Positions 35,801 through 47,995 are shown, counted from the stretch's first letter. The stretch is 64,000 bases of DNA from Oxyruncus cristatus (GCA_013399855.1 VXAY01004337.1:2009662-2073661); one strand, 5' to 3'. Numbers and translations: made by a program. The notes: generated by a model not told the origin, from the letters alone.

Positions 35801-38398
35801 CCCTGCAGGATACAGTTATTGACAAGTTATTTGAAGATTGTTTCATGGCCACAGGATAGAACCAAATTATTGAAGTATTTTGACATTGTCACTTACTAAT
35901 TATGGTATTTATTACAGAATTCCTCTTCCTTTCTCTCTCTTCAACTTTTAATAGAAAATCTGTGCTTGCAAGTGGTGGGGTAGATGGACAACAGCAGTCA
36001 CTGAGAGCACTTTGCTTACCACACAGAGCTTCACTGAAAGCACACAGAGGAAGCACTTGCTTATCCCACTGGAATTACAGATAAACACTGGCTGAGGTGT
36101 GGGATGCATCGGCCACCACAATAAGGGGAGATGGTGACAATGAGGGGAGGGGATGAGTTAGTGCCAAGACAACCCTTATAATTGAAACTCCCATATGCAT
36201 ATTTTTCACAACATAAGTGTGGGTTTTTACTCAAAAAATATCTATCCTACTGATAATGGATAAGTAAGTTTGCTACACATGTTGCTAAGTGTGCTCACAG
36301 GGTGGTACTTTCTCAGTTACTCAGGGGAAATTGTCTTATGTAAACCAGCATGGAAAGGGAAGGGTTAATAACTTATTTCTATTTTAAAATAAAATATGGC
36401 TTCTGTGAGCAAATTTCTTGAAACATTTTCTTTTTTTTATGTGTGTTTTTGTGGCAGCTGCAGAAAAAAATGTAGTATTACCACAATATTATGGTGCTCT
36501 TCAACTTCTCCAGCAATTTATATGACCTTGTGTTCCAAAATTCACCAAAAATTTTATCTTTCCAGGACATACAGCTCCTATTTGAAATGAGACAACTGTT
36601 AAAGATTTCATTGAAAGAAGTATTATTTGTAGTCTGAACACTCAATTATAAGACATGGTTGTGTTTGTTCCTCTCCTTTACTTTCCCAACCAGTCTGTAC
36701 CTGCACTTGGACACAAGAATGCCGCACAACATTTTTCAATTTAGTTTAAAAATTTCAGTGGGGTTCAGGTCAGTAGTAAATGTAGCTCTTTGCATCTTTT
36801 CAGGGCACTAAGACAAAACCTGTTTGCTGTCCTACAAGTGTGGGACATACCTTCCCCAGCAGTTAAACGTGATGCCCAGATAGCACAGCTAATTCAGAGC
36901 AGATGAGTGTATCCCCATGCGAAGGGCAGCAACACGCAGAGGTACCAGTCACATTAGTCATCTACCATACATGAGCCAATAATCCCATGTGGGTGACTTT
37001 GCCTTCCCCACCACCTATCTGCAATAATGCTGTAGTCTGCTGTGCACTTGCAGGGTGAGGAAGGATGACTGAGAACATGCTCTCTCTTAAAAAATGAGTA
37101 AGATTTTCTACAGTCATTTCCTGTGACTCAGGGATATCCAGACAGATATGGGAATGGTTTTTTTTGCAAGTACAGTTAGAATATCATAAAACTGTTATAC
37201 TACACTGCAAAGAAGATGATTGTATGTAATTGTTCATAATCTGCCTTTTTGAAAAATCTCATTATCTCCCTGAAGTTTAAATATTCGGAACTATTTGAGT
37301 TCAGATATTTGTGTTAGAAAAATAGAAGTATTTGAACTCTGAGCCTATTATTCTAAGATACACATTGGCTATGTATATACCTTTCCTAAGAATTAAAAGC
37401 TTTGTCTTAGACAGGTTAGAAATATCAGGCAAAAAGTTTGCCATCTAATTACCATGTCTGCTACCCATACTAAGGACAGCTGGAGAAAGAGGGTAAAATG
37501 AACACATAAGTAGGAGCCAGCAGAAGACTTGGCAGCCCTTATGAGCCTTCTGCATTGAGTAATTACACATGCCACTGGTCTGAGATCAATTATTTTATCT
37601 TCTTTTATACACTGTAGCTCACATTTTCTTGGTAATTGTTATTACCAACTCACTTCAATAGAGGGCAAAAGAGACTGGAGTTGTCATCTCAGACTAGAGG
37701 TTGAATGCAAGAGTGAGAATTAAGAAATCTGTGAGGATTACGTGCAATTGGAAACATAACCAAGGTAAAAGAAAAATACTGGAGCTGTACTGAATTTGGG
37801 TAATTTAAATTTCCCTTAATGCTTCCCTGCTCTCACTATCTGTGAATCATACTAAAATAAACACAAGAGCTTGTTGAAACAAAATGATCTCAAAACTCTT
37901 CACAGTCATCTTTCTCCAGATTTGAACAGATTGCAAGCACTAACTTAACAGTACCAGGAAAAATATACGGTGTGGTTGGACTGGAATTAGATTCTCTTAC
38001 ATTTTCTTTCATTGACTTTTAATGCAGTAGGTTTCTGAATAATTTGGTGCACTTAAGGGAATTTCTTGTGGGGAATGACCATTTTATTTGTTTTTATCTT
38101 CCCTCTGATTTTATGCCTCTATTAGAGCAGGGGCTTTGCATTTCAAATGGTCTTTTTTCTGTTACTGAGTTTCAAACATTTTCAGTAATGGTGTAAAATT
38201 CACCTGCTTTCAGACATGAAGGCACAATATCCAGCAGTTATTAAAATTACCACACAGTAATACTTGTCTCCTGCTATTCTTCCCAAATTTTGCTGATATA
38301 ATTTGCTGTAGTAGCCTTAATACAGTATCTTTCAATAATTGATAGCTTTCCCACAAAATTCTTTCCTTCGAAGACTTTTTTTAGTACACTTGACTTAC
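26851..38398. other. non-coding stretch, some constrained-looking parts
   Basis: No gene was recognised. Items seen: a short CTG run (about 31026-31040), and a TAAT-rich, complex segment at 32130-32760 that resembles a conserved non-coding element. A frame at 28607-29272 is interrupted by a single stop, and a minus-strand frame at 34389-34703 begins with a signal-peptide-like segment. The last two are reported as weak findings and are not called as genes. Confidence 0.45.
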
Positions 38399-38487
38399 CA
38401 GTCCTCCAAATTTGCTGTCTGCTTTCTAGATGCTCATGGTCTTTATTCTGCCAAGCCTGTGGTTTATGCCGTATGAATTTTGTCCTC
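38399..38487 (-). other. candidate minus-strand exon (89 nt)
   Basis: Read on the minus strand, the block follows a pyrimidine-rich acceptor (ttgtctttcttggtgcttgc then aaacttcag) and ends at ACTG|GTAAGT. One frame is open and reads RTKFIRHKPQAWQNKDHEHL onward; it needs a two-base phase from the preceding exon. The other two frames contain stops. The peptide is not recognised. It sits 333 nt after the stronger candidate exon at 38821-38934, and both are downstream, on the minus strand, of CpG island 2. The phases of the two blocks do not give one long frame, so a non-coding RNA or alternative exon is as likely as a protein. Confidence 0.28.
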
Positions 38488-38820
38488 CTGAAGTTTGCAA
38501 GCACCAAGAAAGACAACAATTGTATTCAAAATTATCTTGACAAATGAGAAAGAACTGATCAAATGAGGAAATATAATAAAAACAAGGGGAAAAATTGTCC
38601 CCTTAGGAGCAGAAATTCAGTAAAAATAAAAAATTGAAAACTTCCTGACAACGAACTCAATTGCAGAAATTAATCTAAGACTTATTGCATAGTGCAATAG
38701 AAATATGAGTTGACAACTGTGGCAAAAAAACCCAAATAAATTGTTGCTCTGGGACATGTGAGAAGGAAAATCACATCCAAAATGGTACAGCAATACTATT
38801 CACTGTGGATGAGTTCTTAC

Positions 38821-38934
38821 CTGGAATACAGCATTTGTTGTTGTGCACAGAACTGTTTGCCATGTTAAGCACAGGAGGCGTGCACTCCACTTAAATCTGA
38901 CCACAGATTGCCTTTCAGCGGAAGACTTTACTCT
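38821..38934 (-). other. candidate minus-strand exon (114 nt), possible first coding exon
   Basis: Read on the minus strand, it has a strong acceptor (cttcttcccatcttcctctt then gttag) and an ideal donor, TTCCAG|GTAAGAAC. The length is 38 codons and one frame is open throughout (RVKSSAERQSVVRFKW onward). Alternatively an ATG in another frame, with A at -3, gives MANSSVHNNKCCIP before the donor, with 5' untranslated sequence ahead of it. Neither peptide is recognised. A minus-strand donor beside the gap in CpG island 2 (rc of 42275-42280) would be the natural upstream partner. Whether this is a protein gene, a divergent non-coding RNA or a chance pair of splice sites is unresolved. Confidence 0.38.
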
Positions 38935-39197
38935 CTAACAAGAGGAAGATGGGAAGAAGGTGACAGCACATTACATACACCATCTCTTTCCTTTTTAGCC
39001 CATCTGTAACACTGACTATGGCCTCAAGGAACTCAGACCAGACTTGTCTAAAATTTATGGAGGTTCAGAATAAGCAGACGTCTGATGCACGAGAATCATG
39101 TCATAGTGATTTTTGGTTCTTGGATGTAAAACAGCTGTCCAAAAATTAGTTTGGCATTGCTCAACAGATATGATGAGGACCTGATACCTGTCATCCC

Positions 39198-39345
39198 TTC
39201 ACAGAATCACAGAATGGTTGAGATTGGAAGGGACGTCTGGCGGTCATCTTGTCCATGTTCCCTGCTAAAGCATGATCGCTAGTACTGTGTCCAGGTGACT
39301 TTTGAGTATCTCCAAGGATGGAGATTCCATGGCCCCCTTGTCCCC
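39198..39345 (-). repeat. CR1 LINE 3'-end fragment
   Basis: 'cacagaatcacagaatggtt' and then 'attggaagggac' is the reverse complement of a CR1 3' end, followed by about 100 diverged bases of CR1 3' region ('gagtatctccaaggatggag'). Truncated and inactive. Confidence 0.85.
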
Positions 39346-42274
39346 TGTGTTATACACAAGTCACCCTGCCCAGACCACCTGAATATTTACATGTTGGTTT
39401 TGTAAGTATGTGGATGTCGGAGCCTAAGTCGATGCAATCACTGAGAAAAGGACTGTAAGTGTGTAAAGCCAATGTACTGAAGAGATTTTGTAAAACAATA
39501 TCACCTTCTCCTTCCACAGAGCCTCACACTGCATTTTTAACACTAATTTGCTATGAGGGAGAAAAGCACAGACAGTGATACGTGCTGGAAGGATGAAAGA
39601 CCTGGGTTTGTGTAATCCAGATGAGAAAAGCTTCAGAGGCATTAAGGTAATGGTTTTCCACATGTAATATGTCACTATTAAGAGAACAACCACCAGCTGT
39701 TCTCATGGATGCTGGGAGAAGGACAAGAAGAAAACAGCTTCAAATGCTGCAAAATTATTTCGGCTCTGTATTGACAGGATTGAAACTCTGGCAAGAGCTT
39801 ACCTGGGGACCTCGTGGGTTCCCCACCACAGAATGTTAAGTACATGATGGGCAAATATTTGTCACCAATGTCTGGATATGTTCAAACCTGCATTACTGAT
39901 GGGGGTTGGACCAGACCAGTGGCTGATGCTCAGTGCCAGATTCTTTGTCCAAGGCCCTGTGACTCAGAGTCCCTGGTGCCAGCCCAGATCCACATCAGTT
40001 AAAGACTTGGTGCCTGCACCAGAGTTTTGTCACCACTGGACTAAAAAATCTCTTTTACTCTCTTCCTGATCTATATTGTTATGGTTGCTATGAAACCCTT
40101 ACCCATGGAAGCAATTTTTTCCACTGGCTCCATGGACTGGCTCTGTTTCTCACTACCAGGAATGTTAAAACAATTTCATTTCTTCAGGAAAATTGAATAC
40201 AGCCATGCTTGAGCAGGGTTGGGGGTTAGTTGGTTACCCTAACTTTTTCATTTCAGTTGGCTTTTGAAAAACTCGGCTAGGTGTTACACAACTGCAATTC
40301 TTTGAGTGGCTCTTTTGCTATTATCCATCTGACAATGAGATGGCAGCAGGGTGGTGCTGTTGCATTTTCCTCTTCATTTACTTCTTTTTTTTTTTCCTAA
40401 TCTGTTTTTCAGGAGTAACAAAACTGAGCTCCTGAAGCTTTGGTGCTTTACCAACAGTACACACGGAAATCTTTGCACCTGGTACAAAGTTAAAAAACAG
40501 ATAGCTATTCATTTTCAAACAGTTTTATGGGAATTTTAGACACAGTATTCCCATTGGTTTTTAAGGTCACTGTGAAACCCCACTCTGAAGTAATCTACGA
40601 AACTGAACATTCAGGTACTGAATAAAGCCTACAAAACCTTTATGTTCCTTAAATGCTCGGAGAAATCTTACAGTAAGATCAGGACTGAAGAGGTAAATCC
40701 TCTACCTGTATTTCTAGTAGGATCAAGCAAAAAAAAAAAAAAATCAACATTTTGTTTATAGCCTGGTTTTGAGGTGCTTTTTTTGCACTTTACCATTATT
40801 TGATTACATTTTCATTCATTAAATGTGAAAATGGGAAGTATGTAACCAAGGTAACAATTATGTCCCTGGTGAGTATCTCAGAACACAAATCTCACGTCAC
40901 AGTCCTAAGCCAAGCTGTACCCTGTCTGTAGCAATCCCTGCCCTCCTCCCATCATTTATGAAATAAGATCTCACCAGCCAGGACCACATTTTGGGGAGGA
41001 CCTGCAAGGAAGGAGGGCAACTGAATATTACACAATACAGGTATCTAAAGATCTTGCTGCAGCTGTGTGCTGGGCGCGTCGAAACCATGAAGTGTGTACA
41101 AATGAATCATCTTGGAGTAAACACTCCTGGCTAGGAGCTGCACAATTCACTCTCTCCCCGTGACCTCACTGAGTGTGAAACCTGACAAGGGATCATGACA
41201 GTGAGTAAGGCATGTGCTTAGATGGTCAGAGATAGACTGGCTGCATCACAGGGCAGCACACCTAACTTAGGACATAAGAAAACACATTTTGCTATGCATC
41301 ATTACCCCATACTGGGTATCTCCCCATCATATGACCCTCCTTCTCTTGTTCATCTCTGTGAGATTTTCTTTATCTGAGTGAGAAAAACACACAGTGTCAG
41401 ATGCTGCAAATAACACTAATATTAGTGCTGGCATCAATAGGGGCAAGAGCAGTAGCTTCTGTTCTGGTGGTTTCACTCACGCCCCTTCTGTCTTTAGGCA
41501 ATCAATGAGAAAAGGTCTTTGATGGGCAGAGCTGCTTCAAAACTTCCCAATTAAATTTCTCAACTCATTTTTTTTGCTGAAAGTACTTGCACTTACTTAC
41601 TGTAGTGCCAGGCCCTGCTATGACCCTAACTCACAGCTGACTGACAACAGATTAGCAAGTGACAACTATATTAGCAAGTGACGAACTTATCTGACAAATG
41701 GCTTTTTGTCCAGTTTCTTGTTTGTACACTTTAAACATCCTGGGTCCTGTGGGTCATTTCGGTATTAACAATAGATTAGAGAGTGAGAATAGATTGCTTA
41801 TAGGGTTTTTACTTCTTTATGCAGACAAAAAAACCCAAGCCATGGCTCCCCCATTTCTTGAATCCATTTTTCCAGTCTTATTTCCATTTGCATTTCTTCC
41901 CACTATACAGCCTCAGTCCAGTTCCTCTCTGGGCACTCTTCTAGATATCTTGCAGTTTTAGGAACCCCTCCAGTTCCCCCCTGGAACCAATACATGTAAG
42001 TAAATGACTATATTGCTGAGCACTCAAATCCGTTTTTCTGAGTACTTCTGCCTCCACAGCATTCCTGCATAGTGACAATTCTGCATTCCCTGTGTTGCAA
42101 AATTCTCCCAGGTTGTGTCTGGAGGTGAAGATGGAGATGAGGATAATCTCTTACTTGTGAAACAGTCAACAAGAAGTTGAATATATCAGTAGAGCTCTAG
42201 AGACGGGCTTTTTATTCAGTCCTTGAGCATTCCCCCTCCAATTTCCGTTTCTTTTTCCAAATAACTCTGCCAAT
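39346..42274. other. non-coding stretch left of CpG island 2
   Basis: AT-rich sequence without recognised exon or repeat family. There is a poly-A run near 40730-40742. 'attagcaagtgac' is repeated exactly at 41651 and 41670 with a short spacer. If a divergent minus-strand transcript exists, this would be its first intron. Confidence 0.5.
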
Positions 42275-42285
42275 ACTTACTGCTT
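42275..42285 (-). other. minus-strand splice donor at the edge of the gap (possible divergent first exon)
   Basis: On the minus strand the sequence reads AAGCA|GTAAGTATT, a six-base match to the donor consensus GTAAGT. The exon side runs straight into the N block of CpG island 2. This is what a divergent first exon hidden in the gap would look like. The exon's last bases are AGCA rather than the preferred CAG, so the site may be fortuitous. Confidence 0.35.
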
Positions 42286-42558
42286 NNNNNNNNNNNNNNN
42301 NNNNNNNNNNNNNNNNNNNNNNNNNNNNNNNNNNNNNNNNNNNNNNNNNNNNNNNNNNNNNNNNNNNNNNNNNNNNNNNNNNNNNNNNNNNNNNNNNNNN
42401 NNNNNNNNNNNNNNNNNNNNNNNNNNNNNNNNNNNNNNNNNNNNNNNNNNNNNNNNNNNNNNNNNNNNNNNNNNNNNNNNNNNNNNNNNNNNNNNNNNNN
42501 NNNNNNNNNNNNNNNNNNNNNNNNNNNNNNNNNNNNNNNNNNNNNNNNNNNNNNNNNN
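42286..42558. other. assembly gap (273 N)
   Basis: A run of N inside CpG island 2, between the possible minus-strand first exon and the plus-strand coding exon. The transcription start and 5' untranslated region of the plus-strand gene are probably in it. Confidence 0.99.
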
Positions 42559-43260
42559 CCCGGCCCCGCTGCCGCTCCGCCTCCGGGGCAGGCAGGGCTC
42601 GGGACGGGCTCGCCTCCCCGGCGGCGGGGGAGCGGGGGAGGGGGGAGCAACTTCGGGAAGATGAATGTGAAGAACCAAGATATACTACTGGATTTGGAGG
42701 GGGAGGAGGAGGAGGAGGAAGATGATGATGATGATGGGGAGATCGGTGAGTAGGGAGCTGGGGCGGGGTGGGTCCCCGCGGGACAGCGGATTCACCCGGT
42801 AGCTCGGCGGAGGCTACAGCCCGGGAGGTCCCTGGTGCTGCCGGCGTCGCGCCGGGGCTGTGGCCGCCGGGGGCCGGAGGGACCGGCAGGCAGGGCGCCC
42901 GCACTGCCTCTCACCTCCTTCTGCTACAACTACTGATGGTTTTCCCGTGTAAAATATGGGATGTCGTTGTCCGTGCTGGCGATGTGTGCCAGGTGTGGCT
43001 GCCTCACGGAGCGGCGTGGTGATGGTCCTGCTTCCATAGCATCGGCAAGGCTCAGTAGGCGGAGAAGCACCGAAAACTTTACTTGTTCCTCTCCCTCTCC
43101 CGGGAGGGAAACGCGTGAGAGGGGACGGAAGCAGCGCTTTGAAGGTGCGATGTTGAAGGTCTTTGATGTAGTAGGGGTCTCCCATCACAGGCACAACCCG
43201 TGCCCCTGTGCCTTGGTCCTTGGGAAAATGCGAAGTATTTGATCGCCTCTGCACGCTCCG
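42559..43260. promoter_or_regulatory. CpG island 2 (promoter, first exon and start of intron 1)
   Basis: Very GC-rich immediately after the gap, remaining CpG-rich into the first intron until about 43260, then returning to AT-rich background. It holds the coding exon 42661-42745. The layout, with a plus-strand exon on the right and a minus-strand donor on the left less than 400 bases apart, suggests a bidirectional promoter. No TATA box is visible in the sequenced part, which is usual for CpG-island promoters. Confidence 0.75.
42661..42745 (+). CDS. first coding exon of an unidentified gene with acidic N-terminus (partial)
   Basis: ATG with A at -3 lies in a CpG island. It begins MNVKNQDILLDLEG, then six E and five D residues, then GEI. 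The exon stops at GATCG|GTGAGT, a strong donor, after 28 codons plus one base (phase 1). There is no signal peptide or membrane segment, so the encoded N-terminus should be cytosolic or nuclear. The acidic run is coded by a GAG/GAA and GAT triplet repeat and may vary in length. I do not recognise the protein, and no function is offered. The 5' untranslated part lies in the gap upstream. An in-frame upstream start cannot be excluded because no stop separates the ATG from the gap. A probable second exon is at 46994-47054. Confidence 0.62.
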
Positions 43261-43331
43261 GTGAGTCCCGTTTTTCCCCGTGCTGCCTGACTGGTGTGCC
43301 TTAGCTTGATAGCCGAGCAGAAGAGGAGGAT

Positions 43332-43572
43332 AATCATAGAATGGTTTTGGCTAGACTGACCTTGAAAATCACCTAGTTCCAACCCCCCTACCAAGGAGAG
43401 AGACACCTTCCACTAGATCAAGTTGCTCAGAGCCCCATCCAACCTGGCCTTGAACACTTCCACGAATGAGGCATCCACAACTTCTCTGGGCAACCCGTTC
43501 CAGTGCCTCACCGCCCTCACAGTAAAGAATTTCTTCCTAATATCTAAACCTACTCTCCTTCAGGGATATCAT
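43332..43572 (-). repeat. CR1 LINE 3'-end copy in intron 1
   Basis: It starts with 'aatcatagaatggttttggc', followed by the block 'gttgctcagagccccatcca' and 'cagtaaagaatttcttccta', all reverse complement of the CR1 3' region. It is well preserved and of the same subfamily as the copies at 51935 and 58796. It is antisense to the plus-strand gene. Confidence 0.92.
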
Positions 43573-46500
43573 CCCCCCCTCCTTTCTCCCCCTTCCCCAC
43601 CCCTCCAATTCCAATAAACACCAAAAANAAGTAAGGGGAAAATTGGCAAAGCAGAGAGAGGCCATGATTTTGCTGGAGGGAGGGGAAAAAAAAAAAAAAA
43701 GGCAAAAAAGCAGCATATTTTGTCTGCCAGAAAAGCAGACAGTAAAATGGGCAGAGAGTTTTAAATTCGAAGTGTGTGTTAGTCTTGTTCCAGCATTAGC
43801 AGCCCAGGACAATGACATTGTATTTACTGTGGGAATGAATTTTATTAAAGTATTTCCAGAAAGCCCAAAAGGGGTTGGTTCTTAGCTAGTTCAGACAGAA
43901 GGGATCTGTTCATTTCACTGAAGAGACACAGATCTACTTCAGTTCAAAAGCTGTTTTCAGCTGCAATAGCCAAGATATTCTAAAGTCTTTTATTTCTGGT
44001 TAACTTGCTAAAATGGATCTAACAAATAAGGAATGCAGGCAAATGTCAGTTAGACAAGCAAGTAGAAGCTAGATCTGTTTATATAAATTTTATTAAGTAA
44101 AAAGTGTTCCTGCTTATTATTGTTCAAAAGGTTTTCACTGAGAAGTCTGTAATTTTGATAATTTTTTAATACTGGGACTGAATTTCTGCATTTGTAAAAA
44201 ATTTTAGTGACATTGATTCTCTGATACTCTCATTGCCTCTAAATACTAATCCTTGATAATGGCAAATACAGCCTGCCTCGTTTTTTAGTTAGCTCACTCC
44301 AAAAGTGTATAAAGTTTGAGCCTCACCCAATGTCTGTGGAAATCAGGGAATGTCTTTCCTCCAACATTGTTAGCCTTTGTTTCAGATGGGAGTATCCCTT
44401 GATTTACAGTAATAGTCCAAAGACAAATTCAATTTTCCATATGAAGTGAGGCAGAGGTATTGTTCGACTCCACTCCCCAAATTAAAGGGTGGATCAGCAC
44501 TGCAATGTGCCTTTTACTTCCATTTTTCACCCCAGAGAACAACTAAATTGTTTACTAGTCATGACTCTCTATCCAACTTGGGGTTAGTTCAGCTCCTGGA
44601 GCCAGCAGATCATGAGCTGCATATTCAGCTTGCAGGATACAAGTTTGGAACAACTCATGCTATGTGGCAAAACTGACTAAAAATTGTGCCGTGATGATTT
44701 TGTGAGTTGTTATGCAAAGCCTGTTATGCAGCACCTGGCTCTGTCACATTTACCACTCTGCCTTGAAAAATGCATGTGTAACCATCTCAAGGTTTTTATG
44801 TTATGTATAATTACAGGAGAGCTATTTTATTAGTCTGACAAACTTGTAAATCATCTGCCTATCTCCAATTTTATTGTATCACTTGCATCTGCATTTTTCC
44901 CAAGGACACATCCCTGCTTCAGCAAGTAAGCAGGATTTCTGAACTCTTTCCAGTTCTATTCAAGATCCATTTAAAGTGTTAAAAGCTCACCAGAAAAGCA
45001 TTATTGTGGAATATCAAAGTTTGTAGCCATGTCACATAAAGGGAGTGGTCGGTCTCATATTGGTATACCGTTGGTTTTAGTTATCCACTCTGATGACTAG
45101 CAAACTGCTCGTATCGGAAGCAGGCTTAGGCTTGTTTGGGTCAGAGTTGTGCTTAGGGAAGAAAGTCTTGTCCTAAGGTTAGGCTTTTTGACAAGTTAAA
45201 ACCTTTTTATCCAGTGCTTAAACAAGATGGGCAACTTTTTCTTAAGGAGTCAGACTGCTTTCAAGATGATTGTTACATCAGTGGCATCAATTTTGTGTCT
45301 GAGATACCTTGTTACCAGGCAGAAATGGTGGGAAGGACATTGACCTATTATTGCCACAGCGTTTAAAATTCTCCAAACTCCATATTTTCTGCCTAGAAAC
45401 TGTCAGGCAGTTCCATAAATTGTAAAGTTTTTCTTTCCCTGGTGCCAAGCCTCATACCATTGGTTTGCTTCTGTTTGGGGATTTACAGAATATCTGAGTG
45501 TGCTTTCCAGAAAAATTAACTTATGCAGACAATATCCAGAGGCATCCACCATGACTAAACAGCCTGCAAGAAATGCTTTTGTCTTCACTGGGTTATATTA
45601 GTAACTTGCTCACTGTTGTCTTGGTTTTACTCAAATATATATCCTAGTTGTTCCTTGAGCCTTGAATGTACAACATCTTCTTATTTTTTGATACTGCTGC
45701 AGTAATGATCAGGCCATGCTTTATATATGATTGTGAAAAGGATGTTCGTATGTCAACCTTTTTCTTGTCACACAGTGTAGATACTGTGCTGATAAAGATT
45801 CCAGTTCTTCTTTCTGAAAGGGCTTTCATGCTATTGTTCAGGATATGTTTTACCAACTACAGTACAAAAAATGTACAACAGTACTGGCTTATTCAGGCAA
45901 CATTTATTGTGGAGTTGCAATCTAAAATAACCAGTTTTGTGCAGCCCACTGTACAACTGGAACCTTGCCCTAAGGGATGTAATCCACATGATGTAGAGCA
46001 GGCATAGCTGTTCTTCACCTCATTACTTTTGTTCACTGCTCTGTTCTCTGGTTGTTTCCTCATGCTGAATTTAGTCATGTTGCCTGCCTAGAGCTCTTAT
46101 TTTTTTCCTATTCAATAGCTTCATTAGCTTGCTGCTTCTTGTATGACCCTACAAATATTATTGTTATCATATACTGTACTCCAGTATGAATGTACAGCAT
46201 ACCAACAATTATCTACAAATTACTCCAGTTTGCCTTCGTTATGCTGTGAAATGGTCAATTCTCTACGGAAGTCTTTAAATGCAATGGAAAGTTGTAACAG
46301 TTAAATGCTTTATTTGAGAAATGTAGCTTTATCTTCCAATTTATTAAGTGTAATCCCCACCCTGTGGGAAATTTGAAAGGGTCTGCTTGGCAGTAGGTGC
46401 AGAGATCAAATCTAATAATTTTATAACGTGCAAGGCTTTATAAGCAGATTCTTTAAAAAAATGTGGTTCAGTTTCTGAAAGGACACTATCTTCCTTTTCA

Positions 46501-46993
46501 GTCTACCTGCAGTAATGAGTAAAACTGCCCCAGTCCACTCTTTTCACACCTGGTTTTCTTCTCTGTTGCTTCTCAGTCTTGTAATCAACCTAAAAATGAA
46601 CGGGGCACGTTGCAGTCCCCTATTGTGCTAAGGACAGCTGTGGAATGGGAATGTCTGATGAGCTGAGAATCAAGAATTTCTGCTCCCTTTGTTCTGTTTG
46701 TGCCAGCGTTCTTGTGCATGTATGTCTAGATGAACAGGAACAAGCAAGAGTGTAGACACATGATGTCTTTTATTGTGATTTACTATTATGGCCGTGAGAG
46801 ACTCTTCGTGGGGAACTGGAACTGGTACAGGTTTAGGAAATACTGGCCTTTAATAGCAGTCAACATTTAAACTACTTTTCATGCCTTCATGTGCTTTCTC
46901 TTATATCTGCTACCCTAGTTTATCTACATTTCTTCCTTTCTTTATATTTCAGTAATTTTATCTCCTGAATTTCTGCCCACTTCATTTTCACAG
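43573..46993 (+). other. intron 1 remainder of the plus-strand gene
   Basis: AT-rich sequence with a C-rich run and a single N (43628), and a poly-A run near 43686-43700. No further exon or repeat family was recognised. An alternative acceptor for the next exon lies at 46951-46952. Confidence 0.45.
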
Positions 46994-47054
46994 AATTCAA
47001 GCCACAGAGAAGTACACAATCCAACCCACACAGTGACATCAATCTTGTCCCCAA
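46994..47054 (+). CDS. probable second coding exon of the 42661 gene
   Basis: A good acceptor (ttctgcccacttcattttca then cag) is followed by a 61-nt block ending at CCCCAA|GTATGT. Phase fits: the single G left over from exon 1 joins AA to give E, and the frame then reads FKPQRSTQSNPHSDINLVP plus two bases. Without splicing the frame stops a few codons later. A second acceptor at 46951-46952, with an even better pyrimidine tract, is also phase-compatible and gives a different open frame of 34 codons (VILSPEFLPTSFSQNSSH onward). Only one can be the real frame. Short open frames occur by chance, so this exon is probable, not proven. No later exon could be identified. Confidence 0.4.
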
Positions 47055-47995
47055 GTATGTTTGCATTTGAAAGTACCTTGCTGGTAGCACTCACTTTTTA
47101 ATTCTGATTTAATAATTTTTCTACAAAACTACTAAAAAACAAACAGTGAGTATAAACTACAATATAATTACCAGTTTACAGCTATATATAATTCATAAAT
47201 TATGAGGGAGATCAGAGAATCAGGCAGGAATTTAGGAAACTTACAGCCTATGTACTTACAACAAATGTACCCGATTTTCTCCTATTTAAAGGTTTTTTTA
47301 CCATGACTGAGTTCCCAGTTGTCCTTAAGAAACTTCCTGTACTTTGAAAGTATTCTTTGTTCCTGTATTTTGAATTTAGCTGTACTGAACATATAAGTCC
47401 AATTTACAGATAAGTGTACAAGCTGTAAGAGGACTTGTTATCTGCCACTGTATCAACTTGTGCTATTTGCACATCTTTAATAGTAATAGTTTTGTTTCTT
47501 TTCAGGTTATCAAGTAATAAATTTTATGTTGGATATTTATCACAAGTCATTCTTTGAAATTTTTCCACTATTTATGTAAGCCACAGGTTCTTTTAAAAGG
47601 AAAAATACTCTATACACACTTATGCTCAAAAACTTAGATTTTTTTAAAATAACTTTTCAACCATGTTCATTTGTGAAAAAGAAAACTTATTAAAATCAGT
47701 ATGTAGGAAACAGCCAGACTTTTTTTACATGGTACGGGACTCCAGCAGTTCCATAGTGTTATGGTTACTGAAAGTAATGCAATCAAAAACTAAAAAAAAA
47801 ATGCCCTAATACCACCTGATTTGCATTTTATGCCGTATGTCAAATTGGAGGTAGAGAGCTTGAATTCAGGAGACCAGAGACGTGGAAGGGGAGATGTACA
47901 CACACCATAAGAGACATGTTTTTACACAAATGGACCTTTCAAAAATAATTAGAGAAGGCTTATTAATAATAACTGATACTATATGCATGGGAAAA
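47055..47995 (+). other. intron sequence
   Basis: AT-rich, no repeat recognised. An acceptor-like 'gtttcttttcag' near 47506 is followed by a frame compatible with exon 2, but no acceptable donor follows, so it was not called. Confidence 0.4.

Noticed and set aside
42212..42904. Minus-strand frames with His- and Pro-rich stretches over CpG island 2
   Set aside because: They cross the N gap and are the complement of the GAG/GAT triplet repeat and GC-rich DNA.
47507..47550. Possible third exon after a strong acceptor at about 47506
   Set aside because: The frame is compatible but there is no acceptable donor before the stop.
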